A stretch of 64,000 nt of DNA from Bradyrhizobium sp. CB2312 (lineage in GTDB: Bacteria > Pseudomonadota > Alphaproteobacteria > Rhizobiales > Xanthobacteraceae), in assembly GCF_029714425.1 (NCBI RefSeq), contig NZ_CP121668.1, positions 2,129,501 to 2,193,500 of the forward strand. Direction: 5' to 3'. The notes below the pieces were generated by a model. It did not search any database. It was not told where the DNA came from and was given only the letters and a program-made list of their open reading frames with translations. A program made the translations under genes and the position numbers. Below, piece by piece: positions 1 through 7,880 of the stretch (positions within the stretch are counted from its first letter, which is position 1; the number at the start of each line of letters is the position of its first letter).

Positions 1-1010
1 TCTGCGTGCCGGAGCAATATGGCGGCTCCGGGCTCGGCATCACCGACGCTGCGATCATGATGCGCACCATCGCGGAATCCGGCGCCGGCATGTCCGGCGC
101 CTCCGCGGTGCACATCAACGTGTTCGGGCTCAATCCCGTCGTCGTGTTCGGCACCGAGGAGCAGCGCAAGCGCATGCTGCCACCGATGGTCGAGGGCCGC
201 GAGAAGGCCTGCTTCGCCGTCACCGAGCCCAACACCGGCCTCAACACCACCCAGCTCAAGACCCGCGCGGTCGCCAAGAACGACCGCTACATCGTCAACG
301 GCCAGAAGGTGTGGATCTCGACCGCGCAGGTCGCGCACAAGATCCTGCTGCTGGCGCGCACCACGCCGCTGGAGGAGGTGCGTTCGCCGACCCACGGGCT
401 CAGCCTGTTCTATACGGACTTCGACCGCAACAGGATCAAGGTCCACGAGATCGAGAAGATGGGCCGCAAGATCGTCGATTCCAACGAGCTGTTCTTCGAG
501 GACTTTGAAATTCCGATGGAGGACCGCATCGGCGAAGAGGGTAAGGGTTTTGAGTACATCCTCGAAGGCATGAACCCCGAGCGCATCCTGATCGCGGCCG
601 AGGCCGTTGGGCTGGGTAAGCTGGCGCTCTCGCGCGCGACCGAATATGCCAAGACCCGTGTCGTGTTCAATCGTCCGATCGGAAAAAATCAAGGCATCCA
701 GCATCCGCTCGCGGTGAACTGGGTCGAGCTCGAGGCCGCCTGGCTGATGGTGATGCAGGCGGCCTGGCAATACGACAAGGGCTTGCCCTGCGGAGCCGGC
801 GCGAACGCCGCGAAATATTTCGCAGGCGAAGCCGGGTACCATGCCTGCGAGCAGGCGGTGATGACCCATGGCGGCTTCGGCTACGCCAAGGAATTCCACG
901 TCGAGCGCTATTTGCGCGAAGTGCTGATCCCGCGTATCGCGCCGGTCAGCCCGCAGCTCGCGCTCAGTTTCATTGCGGAAAAGGTGCTGGGCCTCGCGAA
1001 GTCGTACTAG
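1..1010 (+). CDS. Acyl-CoA dehydrogenase, 5' end cut by window
   Basis: This is the C-terminal ~335 residues of an FAD-dependent acyl-CoA dehydrogenase, which oxidises an acyl-CoA to the 2-enoyl-CoA. The reading frame is open to the window edge and opens with VPEQYGG, a family signature normally found about 80 residues into the protein, so the true start lies upstream. FAVTEPNTGLN is the flavin/substrate-binding signature, and FNRPIGKNQGIQHPLA and THGGFGYAKEFHVERYLRE are typical of the C-terminal helical domain. The usual EGTxEI catalytic segment is replaced by RIAPVSPQL, so the catalytic base is not evident. The CoA transferase gene follows after 11 bp, suggesting one operon for catabolism of an acid. 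The substrate cannot be told from sequence. Confidence 0.9.
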   Translation, partial: CVPEQYGGSGLGITDAAIMMRTIAESGAGMSGASAVHINVFGLNPVVVFGTEEQRKRMLPPMVEGREKACFAVTEPNTGLNTTQLKTRAVAKNDRYIVNGQKVWISTAQVAHKILLLARTTPLEEVRSPTHGLSLFYTDFDRNRIKVHEIEKMGRKIVDSNELFFEDFEIPMEDRIGEEGKGFEYILEGMNPERILIAAEAVGLGKLALSRATEYAKTRVVFNRPIGKNQGIQHPLAVNWVELEAAWLMVMQAAWQYDKGLPCGAGANAAKYFAGEAGYHACEQAVMTHGGFGYAKEFHVERYLREVLIPRIAPVSPQLALSFIAEKVLGLAKSY

Positions 1011-1021
1011 GCTCCGCGCGA

Positions 1022-2269
1022 ATGGCTCGGCAGGAAGCCGTGAATGTCGAGTTTTCCGGCTTGATCCGGGAGAACGATCTCGTCGTGTGCGGGCAGGCGA
1101 CGGCCGAGCCCGTCACCCTCACCGAAGCGCTGGTTGCGCAGGCCGGGCATCTGCCCGCCTTCCGCATCATGGTCGGGCCGATCTTCTCGGACACATTCTC
1201 CGCGTCCTGCGCGCCGAACGTCTCGTTCCAGAGCTATGGCGTGATCGGCAATGCGCGGCGACTCGCGAAGGCCGGGCGGCTCGACGTGATTCCGAGCAAT
1301 TACAGCGCCTTCTGCGCCGACTTCGCCGCGCGCCGCCATCAAGCCGATGTCGTTCTGGTGCAACTTGCGGAGTCCGGGGGACGGCTCAGCGCCAGCCTCT
1401 CCAACGACTACGTCATCGATGCCGCGCGCGGCGCGCGCTGCGTCATTGCCGAGATCAATCCGGATGCGCCCTTCACGTTCGGCGCGGAATGGCCGCAGGA
1501 CGTGCCGATCCATGTGCGTGCGCCCGCTCGCCGTCCGCCGGTGGAATTGGCCTCACCGCCGCTTGATGACGTCTCGCGCCGCATCGCAGCGCATGCGGCG
1601 GGCCTGATTGCCGACGGCAGCACGCTCCAGTTCGGCGTCGGCCGGATTCCGGATGCGATCCTGTCCTCGCTGACCCATGCGCGCCATCTCGGCATCCATT
1701 CCGGGCTGATCAACGACGCTGTTGTCGACCTCATCGCGTGTGGCGCGGTAACGAATGCGGAGAAGGGGATCGATGCCGGGATCACGGTCACCAACCAGGT
1801 GATCGGCACGCAGCGGCTCTATCGCTTCGTTCACGAAAACAAGATGGTTTCGGTGCGGCCGACATCCTATACGCACGGCCAGAACGTGCTGGCGCGGATC
1901 AACCGGCTGGTCGCAATCAACTCGGCGCTCCAGGTCGGGCTCGACGGCAGCGTCAATTCCGAGACGCTCAATGGCATTGCGATCGGCGCGATCGGCGGGC
2001 AGCTCGATTTCGTGCGCGGGGCCAATGCGTCTGGTGGTGGCAGGGCGATCATTGCGCTGCCGGCGACAGCGTCGGACGGGAGCAGCCGCATCGTTGCCAA
2101 TGTCGAGACGGTGACGACCCCCCGCGCCGATGTCGACGCCATCGTCACCGAATGGGGCATCGCGGAGCTGCGCGGCTGCGGCCTTGCCGAGCGCGCGCGC
2201 CGCATGATCGCGGTCGCTGCGCCCGAGCACCGCGAGGCGCTGTCGGCACTGCTTCGCGCCGCGCGCTAA
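1022..2269 (+). CDS. Acetyl-CoA hydrolase/CoA-transferase family protein
   Basis: This 415-residue protein matches the acetyl-CoA hydrolase/transferase family (Cat1 and 4-hydroxybutyrate CoA-transferase type), which moves CoA between carboxylic acids or hydrolyses acyl-CoA. The C-terminal half carries family hallmarks such as HSGLINDAVVDL, NSETLNG and AIGGQLDFVRGA. It starts 11 bp after the acyl-CoA dehydrogenase and is probably co-transcribed with it. Its stop codon directly abuts a dispersed palindromic repeat that could serve as the transcript end. With the dehydrogenase and the convergent acyl-CoA synthetase it makes a small acid activation and oxidation module. The acid is unknown. Confidence 0.85.
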   Translation: MARQEAVNVEFSGLIRENDLVVCGQATAEPVTLTEALVAQAGHLPAFRIMVGPIFSDTFSASCAPNVSFQSYGVIGNARRLAKAGRLDVIPSNYSAFCADFAARRHQADVVLVQLAESGGRLSASLSNDYVIDAARGARCVIAEINPDAPFTFGAEWPQDVPIHVRAPARRPPVELASPPLDDVSRRIAAHAAGLIADGSTLQFGVGRIPDAILSSLTHARHLGIHSGLINDAVVDLIACGAVTNAEKGIDAGITVTNQVIGTQRLYRFVHENKMVSVRPTSYTHGQNVLARINRLVAINSALQVGLDGSVNSETLNGIAIGAIGGQLDFVRGANASGGGRAIIALPATASDGSSRIVANVETVTTPRADVDAIVTEWGIAELRGCGLAERARRMIAVAAPEHREALSALLRAAR

Positions 2270-2370
2270 AGCATGATCCGGAAAAGTACTAAGCGGTTTT
2301 CCGGAAAGGTCATGCGTAAACAACAACCTAAAGCGCGATGACGATTCATCCAAAATCTCATCGCGCCTTA
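2270..2370. repeat. Dispersed palindromic repeat, family A, copy 1
   Basis: This ~100-bp element starts AGCATGATCCGGAAAAG and ends in GCGCGATGACGATTCATC followed by a complementary ATCTCATCGCGC arm. It contains two inverted repeats: CATGATCCGGAAAA against TTTTCCGGAAAGGTCATG, and GCGCGATGA against TCATCGCGC. A second, very similar copy lies at 7781-7880. It sits between the CoA-transferase gene and the 3' end of the convergent acyl-CoA synthetase gene, so the RNA hairpins could act as a terminator. Confidence 0.85.
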
Positions 2371-2428
2371 GGCGCCTCAGTTGATCATCGCGAGCGTCCA
2401 AGACGAGATCGTCGAGGAGGTGGTCGGC

Positions 2429-4000
2429 CTATTCGGTCGCGATCCGTTCCATCGCCATGGCACGAAGCCGGGCGCGCTGGATCTTCACGCCATTGGCGCT
2501 GTCCGTGACCGGGAAGGCGTCGACGAGATAGATCCGCGCCGGCACCTTGTAGCCGGCGAGCCGTTCGCGCAAGCGCGCGGTCAAGGCCTCCTGCTGCGGC
2601 GGTTCCGCAGCCGCAATCACGAAGGCGACGCAGCGCGCCTGGCCTTTCAGATCAACCGCGACGACCTGGGCATCCGCCACGCCCGGGCAGGATTTGAGCT
2701 CGTCCTCGATCTCGCCGGGGGCGACGAGAAAGCCGCCGAGCCGCATCGCGTCGCCCGCGCGGGTCTCGTAGACGAAGGCGCCGTCACCGCGCAGCCGGCC
2801 GATATCGCCGGTGCGGAAGAAGCCGTCGGTGGTGATCGCATCGCCCGTGGCCTCGGGATTGTTGAAATAGCCGAGGAAGCGCGAGGGCGCGCTGATCTCG
2901 ATCTCGCCGGAGACGCCGTGGGCGGCAAGCTCGCCGGTCTCGGTGTCACGCACGCGCACTTTTGCGTCAGGCGACATCGGCCAGCCGCCGCCTTCGATGC
3001 GGTTTGCGAAGGTGTCGCCGCCGCGGGCAATCGAGAACAGCGCCTGCACCTCGCTCGAGCCGTAGAGCCCGAATAGCCTCATGCCGCGCGCTTCGGCTTC
3101 TGCGGCGAGCTCGCGCCAGCCGGGCTGGAATGCGGCAAAGCCGCAGATTTCGAGATGCGGGAACGGCCGTGGCGCATCGGTGAGGGCGAGGATGCGGCGG
3201 AACATCTCATCCGAGCCGAAGGAGTGCGTGATCCTGTGCTCACTGAGAATTTTCAGCGCCGGTGCCGCTTCGAAAGCATCGAGCACATGGATGGTCGCGC
3301 CCGCCGCGATGAAACCGAGCAGGCTCGTCATGCCAAAGGTGCCGCAGAACGGCAGCATGGCCAGCAGCGAATTGCGCTGCGGATCGAGCTGGAGCGCATT
3401 GGCAATGGAGACGGCGTGGCTCGCCAGCGTCCGCTGCGAATGCGCAACGAGCTTTGGTCCCTTGGTCGTGCCTGATGTCGTGTAGAGCAGGACCGGAAGG
3501 TCGACGTCGTCTTGAGCCAGCGGGGCAGGCGGATGGACCGCGTCGAAGGCATCGAAACGCACGCAGGGCCACTGCGCCGGAATCCTGTCCGCACCGACCA
3601 CGGCAAGCTGTTGCAGCGCGGGGACATCGTCCTTGGCAATGTCGGCGAGGATGGCGGCGAAATCGATCGAGCGGAACGCGGCCTCGACCACCATTAGCTT
3701 CGCGCCGGACACCTTGAGCAGATGCGCGACCTCCGCGCTGCGGTAGCGCGTATTGACGGCGGCGACGATGGCGCCGAGGCGGGCGGCGGCGAACAGCAGC
3801 GCGATCCATTCGACCCGGTTGACCAGCCAGACCGCAACGACATCGCCTTTGCCGATGCCTTGCGCGGCAAGCCAGGCAGCGGTCTGCTCGACCCTCGCCA
3901 AAAATTCCGCGCGCGAGACCGGTGTGCCGTCGAACACGAAGGCGGGCTCGGCAGCCTCAGGGCGGATCAGCGATTGCAGCGAAAAATCGTTGGCGCTCAT
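2429..4000 (-). CDS. AMP-forming acyl-CoA synthetase/ligase
   Basis: This 523-residue member of the adenylate-forming (ANL) superfamily would activate a carboxylic acid with ATP and CoA via an acyl-AMP. The phosphate-binding motif YTTSGTTKGPKLV, the LYGSSEVQA motif, the FRTGDIGRLRGDG motif and the C-terminal YKVPARIYLVDAFPVT segment with a final lysine-containing hinge region are all present and in the normal order. The length is normal for the family. It is convergent with the CoA-transferase gene and is followed on its 5' side by upp. The substrate is not predictable. Short- to medium-chain or aromatic acids are both possible. Confidence 0.9.
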   Translation of the reverse strand: MSANDFSLQSLIRPEAAEPAFVFDGTPVSRAEFLARVEQTAAWLAAQGIGKGDVVAVWLVNRVEWIALLFAAARLGAIVAAVNTRYRSAEVAHLLKVSGAKLMVVEAAFRSIDFAAILADIAKDDVPALQQLAVVGADRIPAQWPCVRFDAFDAVHPPAPLAQDDVDLPVLLYTTSGTTKGPKLVAHSQRTLASHAVSIANALQLDPQRNSLLAMLPFCGTFGMTSLLGFIAAGATIHVLDAFEAAPALKILSEHRITHSFGSDEMFRRILALTDAPRPFPHLEICGFAAFQPGWRELAAEAEARGMRLFGLYGSSEVQALFSIARGGDTFANRIEGGGWPMSPDAKVRVRDTETGELAAHGVSGEIEISAPSRFLGYFNNPEATGDAITTDGFFRTGDIGRLRGDGAFVYETRAGDAMRLGGFLVAPGEIEDELKSCPGVADAQVVAVDLKGQARCVAFVIAAAEPPQQEALTARLRERLAGYKVPARIYLVDAFPVTDSANGVKIQRARLRAMAMERIATE

Positions 4001-4033
4001 GGCAACCGGAGTAACCCGGCGGCGCGCGGCTGT

Positions 4034-4669
4034 CTACTTGGTGCCGAACATCCGGTCGCCGGCATCGCCCAGGCCCGGCACGATGTAGCCGTGGTCGTTG
4101 AGCCGCTCGTCGATCGCGGCGGTCCAGACCGGCACGTCGGGATGCTCGCTCTGGAACTGCGCGATCCCTTCGGGTGCGGCCAGAAGGCAGACGAAGCGGA
4201 TGTCGCGGGCGCCGCGCGCCTTGAGCAGGGAGGCGCCGGCGCAGGCCGAGTTGCCTGTCGCCAGCATCGGGTCCATCAGAATCACGGTGCGGTCGGACAG
4301 GTCCTGCGGCGCCTTGAAGTAATATTCCACGGCCTGCAATGTCTCGGGGTCGCGATAGAGCCCGATATGGGCGATGCGCGCCGAGGGCATCAGCGCCAGC
4401 ATGCCATCGAGGAAGCCGACGCCGGCGCGCAGGATCGGCGCCAGCGTGAGCTTCTTGCCGGCGATCTTCGGCGCCTGCATCGGCGCGATCGGTGTCTCGA
4501 TCTCGACCAGCTCCAGCGGCAGGTCGCGCGTCACCTCGTAGCCGAGCAGCATCCCGATCTCGTTGAGAATCTCGCGAAAGCTCTTGGTCGAGCGGTCCTT
4601 CTCCCGCATCAGGGAGAGCTTGTGCTGGACCAGGGGGTGGGCGACGACGTGGACGCTGCTGTTGCTCAT
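4034..4669 (-). CDS. upp: Uracil phosphoribosyltransferase
   Basis: This cytosolic pyrimidine-salvage enzyme makes UMP and pyrophosphate from uracil and PRPP. The 211-residue protein has the PRPP-binding loop in [14 protein letters not shown] and the uracil-binding C-terminus [18 protein letters not shown], both characteristic of Upp. [14 protein letters not shown] is the other conserved family block. Length is standard. It stands alone, transcribed leftward, with the acyl-CoA synthetase gene 33 bp downstream. Confidence 0.97.
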   Translation of the reverse strand: MSNSSVHVVAHPLVQHKLSLMREKDRSTKSFREILNEIGMLLGYEVTRDLPLELVEIETPIAPMQAPKIAGKKLTLAPILRAGVGFLDGMLALMPSARIAHIGLYRDPETLQAVEYYFKAPQDLSDRTVILMDPMLATGNSACAGASLLKARGARDIRFVCLLAAPEGIAQFQSEHPDVPVWTAAIDERLNDHGYIVPGLGDAGDRMFGTK

Positions 4670-4817
4670 GAAACCGCTCTACACGGTTCCGTGAAATTGC
4701 GCCAGATCGGCCGGGCTTTTTCCGCGGGATACGCGGGCCTCAGACGGGCATCGCGACAGCCATGCGGGCCCGGCTGCTTGCCTCGTAGGCAGCCATGGTC
4801 AATTCGCGGTCGAGATC

Positions 4818-4946
4818 CTAGACCCCGAGCCCGCGGGCCAGAAGCGTGATCACGAGCGTCAGGACCGCGCCCCAGATCAGGCTCAGCGTCATGGTCAGGA
4901 TCGTCGTCGTGACCGCGTGCTCGAGATTTCCCTTGAGGAGCTGCAT
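4818..4946 (-). CDS. Small membrane peptide, 42 residues
   Basis: This short gene begins MQLLKGNLEHAVTT and has one predicted transmembrane segment (about residues 16-38) rich in Leu, Ile, Val and Thr, ending ARGLGV. It lies one base downstream of the next small gene (4948-5034) in a tight leftward row, which supports translation. No family is recognised. It is the last gene of the operon that starts at 5626. Confidence 0.5.
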   Translation of the reverse strand: MQLLKGNLEHAVTTTILTMTLSLIWGAVLTLVITLLARGLGV

Positions 4947-4947
4947 G

Positions 4948-5034
4948 CTAGCCGTCCGGCGCCGCGGTGAGGCGCAGGCCGAGCAGCAATGCGCTGATCA
5001 GCGCCACCAGGATGGCGATCTTGAGCTCGATCAT
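4948..5034 (-). CDS. Small membrane peptide, 28 residues
   Basis: The predicted product starts MIELKIAILVALISALLLG and is almost entirely one hydrophobic helix ending LTAAPDG. Its size and shape resemble KdpF-type peptides, but sequence identity is not evident. The ATG overlaps the stop of the 129-residue gene upstream (ATGA-type overlap), which supports translational coupling. Function is unknown. Confidence 0.5.
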   Translation of the reverse strand: MIELKIAILVALISALLLGLRLTAAPDG

Positions 5035-5420
5035 GCCGGTGGCCTCGTGGTCATGCGCGCCAGAAGCCGCATGGCTCCCTCCACCAGCACGATCAGCGGA
5101 TTGCCGCGGTTCTCGACGTCGAGCTCGATCGTCTCGGTGGGAAACACCAGCGCGCACCGCGTCGGCGCGCTCTGGCGATTGGCGAATTCCACCGCCGAGC
5201 TCTTGAACAGGAACAGACCGCCAATGCGGCCGTTCGCCTCGCGCGCGACCCAGAGGCCGGCGCTGTTGCGCCCGATGAAGAAGGCCGGGATGGCGGCGCT
5301 GAGGACGTCGGGATCGAGTGGCTTGAGCATCGCCTGCGCCTGCCGGGTCTTCGGCCGGCGATGTGCGGCTTGAAGAGCGATTGCGGCCATGGCGGCCTCT
5401 TCACACATCTGCAAGGTCAT
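5031..5420 (-). CDS. Hypothetical protein with GRN-WVA-NG-GGLF motif
   Basis: This is a 129-residue protein of unknown function. The start at 5420 is supported by GGAGG five bases upstream. Residues about 45-100 contain FFIGRNSAGLWVAREANG, then GGLFLF and a downstream TIELDVENRG. The same pattern occurs in the 84-residue protein at 7099-7353 (FVGRNHRGQWVAQEQNG, GGLF, EIELDM), so the two are paralogues. The C-terminus ends with a hydrophobic stretch LIVLVEGAMRLLARM. It is the second gene of a four-gene leftward operon of small proteins. Confidence 0.65.
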   Translation of the reverse strand: MTLQMCEEAAMAAIALQAAHRRPKTRQAQAMLKPLDPDVLSAAIPAFFIGRNSAGLWVAREANGRIGGLFLFKSSAVEFANRQSAPTRCALVFPTETIELDVENRGNPLIVLVEGAMRLLARMTTRPPA

Positions 5421-5437
5421 GGGGGCCTCCCTGCGGC

Positions 5438-5626
5438 TCAGGCGTGCAGATGCCAGACGTAGATTGCGGTCTTGAGCGCGATCAGCGCGGTGAGCACGCT
5501 GCCCATCGAGAGCAGGGCGAGCGCGCCGAGTGCGACGCGCTTGAGCGAGGCTTTGCGCTCCGTTGACAGCAGCGCCGGGCGTTCGGCGTGGAAGGGCCGG
5601 TCAAGGCCATGTGTCAGGATCGACAT
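5438..5626 (-). CDS. Hypothetical small membrane protein, 62 residues
   Basis: The product begins MSILTHGLDRPFHAERPALL and has one transmembrane segment in its second half (VALGALALLSMGSVLTALIA) ending KTAIYVWHLHA. The internal ATG at 5626 was chosen because AAGGA lies a few bases upstream and because an upstream extension is rich in Arg and Thr. It is the first gene of the operon preceded by palindromic site copy A. No family is recognised. Confidence 0.55.
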   Translation of the reverse strand: MSILTHGLDRPFHAERPALLSTERKASLKRVALGALALLSMGSVLTALIALKTAIYVWHLHA

Positions 5627-5729
5627 GTTGGAAGTCCTTGTCCTTGGCACGGCGGGACGGCCGCTCCAATCTGCCGTTTATGATGTCCATCGCTGCGTAG
5701 GATTGCGAGATGACCGCCGGGGTGCCGGC

Positions 5730-5746
5730 ATAGGAATCTCATAAAG
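5730..5746 (-). promoter_or_regulatory. Kdp-region palindromic site, copy A
   Basis: On the minus strand this reads CTTTATG-AGA-TTCCTAT, 103 bp upstream of the ATG at 5626. It matches the site before the kdp operon at 14 of the 17 positions that define the motif, including all outer bases. It slightly overlaps the 3' end of the gene at 5739-6134. Binding factor unknown. KdpE is one candidate. Confidence 0.6.
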
Positions 5747-6134
5747 ACGCCGAGCGTCGCGCCGACAGCCCCCTGAAGAGATCGGGGTTCCGCTTCGGCA
5801 GCGGCTGCGGCGGCGCCGGCTCCGAATGCGTCATCCCGATCGCCGCGGTAAAGGCAAGCCGCAGCCGCGGCTCATCGATCTGCTTGCAGAAGCCGTCCAG
5901 GATCGCGGCCGCGTTCGGGTGCTGCCCGCCGATGGCCGCGCAGAGCTGCGAGCTGGTGCGCCGGAAGAAGTGCAGCGAATCGTTGGCGTGACGCCGCCCG
6001 CCGAGGTGATCGAGCTCGGCCGCGAGCGCCGCGACGTTGAGCCTGTCGGACTCATCACGTGTCACGGCAAAGCGCAGCAGCGCCAATTGCCAGGCGTGGA
6101 GCAGCCTGTGAGACCCTTCGACCAATGTTGGCAT
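5739..6134 (-). CDS. Hypothetical protein, 131 residues
   Basis: This is an unrecognised, probably soluble protein that begins MPTLVEGSHRLLHAWQLALL and contains a central SSQLCAAIGGQHPNAAAILD segment and a basic C-terminus. It follows the DapA-like gene by 21 bp on the same strand and is likely the third gene of the operon preceded by site copy B. No catalytic motif, signal peptide or membrane segment is apparent. Confidence 0.55.
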   Translation of the reverse strand: MPTLVEGSHRLLHAWQLALLRFAVTRDESDRLNVAALAAELDHLGGRRHANDSLHFFRRTSSQLCAAIGGQHPNAAAILDGFCKQIDEPRLRLAFTAAIGMTHSEPAPPQPLPKRNPDLFRGLSARRSASL

Positions 6135-6155
6135 GCGATGCCCGCCCGCGACGCC

Positions 6156-7073
6156 TCAGGCCCCGACGCCGTCGATCAGTTCCTCGTCCGCGATCGCGGC
6201 GAATGCCCGGATCACCTCCCGCTGCGCGGCCGCCTCCAGCGGCACGATCGGCAGCCGTGTGGCTTCCGACATCAGGCCGAGCACGCTGAGCGCGTATTTG
6301 AGCGCAGCCGGGCTCTCTTTCGCGAGGCAGGCGATCAGCGGAATGAGGCGCTTGTGCAGGTAGCGCGCCGATTGCAGGCGCCCCTGCCTGACATGCGAGA
6401 AGATCGTGCGGCAGAGATCGGGAGCGATATTGGCGACCTCCGAGATCGCGCCATCGCCGCCATCCGTCATGAAGCCGAACGCGGTGCTGTCGTCGCCGGA
6501 CAGGAAGCGGAAGCCCGCCGGCAGATGCCGCGACAGGCGCATGGGGCGGGTGATGTCGCCGCTCCCATCGCGCAGGCCCACGAACTGGCGGGACTCGATG
6601 AGACGCAGCAGCGTCTCGTCGGCCAGCGGCCGCAGCGTGCGGGAGGGGATGTCGTGCAGGATCACCGGCAGGCCGATCGCGCCTGCGATGGCGCGGAAAT
6701 GCGCGAGCATGCCCTCCTGCATCGGCTTGTTGTAGGCGGGGACGACCGACATGACGGCGTCGGCGCCGGCCGCTTCCGCGCGCCGTGCGAGCTCAATGGC
6801 ATGGCTCGTGGAATTCGAGACGGCGCCGGCAATGACCCGGACGCGGCCGCGGGCGACATCGACCGCGGTGCGGATGACCAGCTCCTGTTCGGCCGGCGAG
6901 AGCGTCGATGCCTCGCCGGCCGTCTCGCAGACCACGACCGCGGGAGCACTCGCCGCGATCTGGCGCTCGCAGAGCGCGGCGAACGCCTTGATGTCGATCG
7001 CGTCCGCTGCGTCGAACGGCGTCGGCAGGTCCGGAATGAAACCGGTAAACCAGGCTGAGGGAGGGATGAACAT
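6156..7073 (-). CDS. DapA-family protein lacking the catalytic lysine
   Basis: This 305-residue TIM-barrel protein belongs to the DapA/N-acetylneuraminate lyase family, whose members form a Schiff base between a lysine and pyruvate or a related keto acid. Conserved blocks are present: LPTPFD, ETAGEASTLS, NSTSHAIELARRAEAAGADA, VVPAYNKP and FLSGDDSTA. However the Tyr of the YNVPSRT motif is His140 (HDIPSRT), and the Schiff-base Lys of GIKEATG is Arg168 (GLRDGSGD). Spacing between the two positions (28) equals that of E. coli DapA (133 to 161), so the alignment is secure. Dihydrodipicolinate synthase activity is therefore doubtful. It sits in an operon with two small unknown proteins. The start at 7073 gives the usual family N-terminus. 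Confidence 0.85.
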   Translation of the reverse strand: MFIPPSAWFTGFIPDLPTPFDAADAIDIKAFAALCERQIAASAPAVVVCETAGEASTLSPAEQELVIRTAVDVARGRVRVIAGAVSNSTSHAIELARRAEAAGADAVMSVVPAYNKPMQEGMLAHFRAIAGAIGLPVILHDIPSRTLRPLADETLLRLIESRQFVGLRDGSGDITRPMRLSRHLPAGFRFLSGDDSTAFGFMTDGGDGAISEVANIAPDLCRTIFSHVRQGRLQSARYLHKRLIPLIACLAKESPAALKYALSVLGLMSEATRLPIVPLEAAAQREVIRAFAAIADEELIDGVGA

Positions 7074-7098
7074 GGCTTTCCCGCTGGAAGGCGCCGGT

Positions 7099-7353
7099 TC
7101 AGGCGGCGCGCTGCGAGACGATGCTGCTGGGGCGTTTGCCCATGTCGAGCTCGATCTCGCGCGGCAGCTCGACGATGGTTTCAGGGTGCTGCCCGTTCTC
7201 GAACAGCGCATATTTGATGGCCTGGGCGCGGCTGACGAACAGGCCGCCATAGAGGCCGTTCTGCTCCTGCGCGACCCATTGTCCCCTGTGGTTGCGGCCG
7301 ACGAAGACGATGGTCGAGGGGGAACTGTACGAGGGAGGTTCGACGAGCTTCAT
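7099..7353 (-). CDS. Hypothetical protein, paralogue of 5031-5420
   Basis: The ATG at 7353 is chosen because GGAAGG lies nine bases upstream. The 84-residue product contains FVGRNHRGQWVAQEQNG, GGLFVSRAQAIKYALFENG and EIELDMGKR. These match the middle of the 129-residue protein at 5031-5420, so they define a small local family. It is the first gene of the operon that continues into the DapA-like gene 25 bp downstream, and palindromic site copy B lies 107 bp before its ATG. Function unknown. The fold looks like a small soluble domain. Confidence 0.65.
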   Translation of the reverse strand: MKLVEPPSYSSPSTIVFVGRNHRGQWVAQEQNGLYGGLFVSRAQAIKYALFENGQHPETIVELPREIELDMGKRPSSIVSQRAA

Positions 7354-7460
7354 TGACGTAGTCCTTCCGATTGACAGAGGCGGCGAACGCAAGTCCGCAA
7401 CCATCCGATCAATATCTTTTCAAGCGAATATGATTTCGAGTGAGGCGGTGTGGCGATCTC

Positions 7461-7477
7461 ATAGGAAGCGCATAAAG
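7461..7477 (-). promoter_or_regulatory. Kdp-region palindromic site, copy B
   Basis: On the minus strand this reads CTTTATG-CGC-TTCCTAT, 107 bp upstream of the ATG at 7353. It sits immediately beside the 3' end of the gene at 7482-7742. Placement before an operon start is the same as copies A and C. Confidence 0.6.
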
Positions 7478-7481
7478 CTGT

Positions 7482-7742
7482 TCAGCTCAGCTCGCTGACG
7501 AGATGAACCAGCGCGAACAGCGCGCCGAATGCGGCGCATTCGTCCCAGTGATTAAGAACGGCGCCAAACAGCGGCTCGCGCCTGAGGAGGCCGACGGACG
7601 CACACAGGATGATCGACATCCAGAGCAGGGCGGCAAGGCTGCGTCCGAAGCCGATGCTGCCGAATGCGGCAAAGGCAGACAGCAGCACGACGCGCACGGC
7701 GAAGCGTGCCAGCACGCGCGCCGGGCCTGGCGTCTGCGGCAT
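7482..7742 (-). CDS. Hypothetical membrane protein, 86 residues
   Basis: The product starts MPQTPGPARVLARFAVRVV and is predicted to have about three hydrophobic segments: one near residues 10-28, one around LAALLWMSIILCASVGLL, and one at GALFALVHLV close to the C-terminus. A longer version from a TTG at 7760 is possible. No family is recognised. A family-A palindromic repeat separates it from the upstream gene at 7878-8345. Confidence 0.45.
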   Translation of the reverse strand: MPQTPGPARVLARFAVRVVLLSAFAAFGSIGFGRSLAALLWMSIILCASVGLLRREPLFGAVLNHWDECAAFGALFALVHLVSELS

Positions 7743-7780
7743 GTTCCGGGATTGCGGCAAGCCTGAACCCGTCGGTCTAG

Positions 7781-7880
7781 AGCATGATCCGGAAAAGTGC
7801 GCAGCGGTTTTCCGAAAAGATCATGCTCAAAAAATAACCTAAAGCGCGATGACGATTCATCCTGATATCATCGCGCTTTA
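7781..7880. repeat. Dispersed palindromic repeat, family A, copy 2
   Basis: This copy is nearly identical to the element at 2270-2370, starting AGCATGATCCGGAAAAG and ending ATCATCGCGCTTTA. The last three bases supply, on the minus strand, the TAA stop codon of the gene at 7878-8345, so the element was inserted at, or captured, the end of that gene. Confidence 0.85.
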
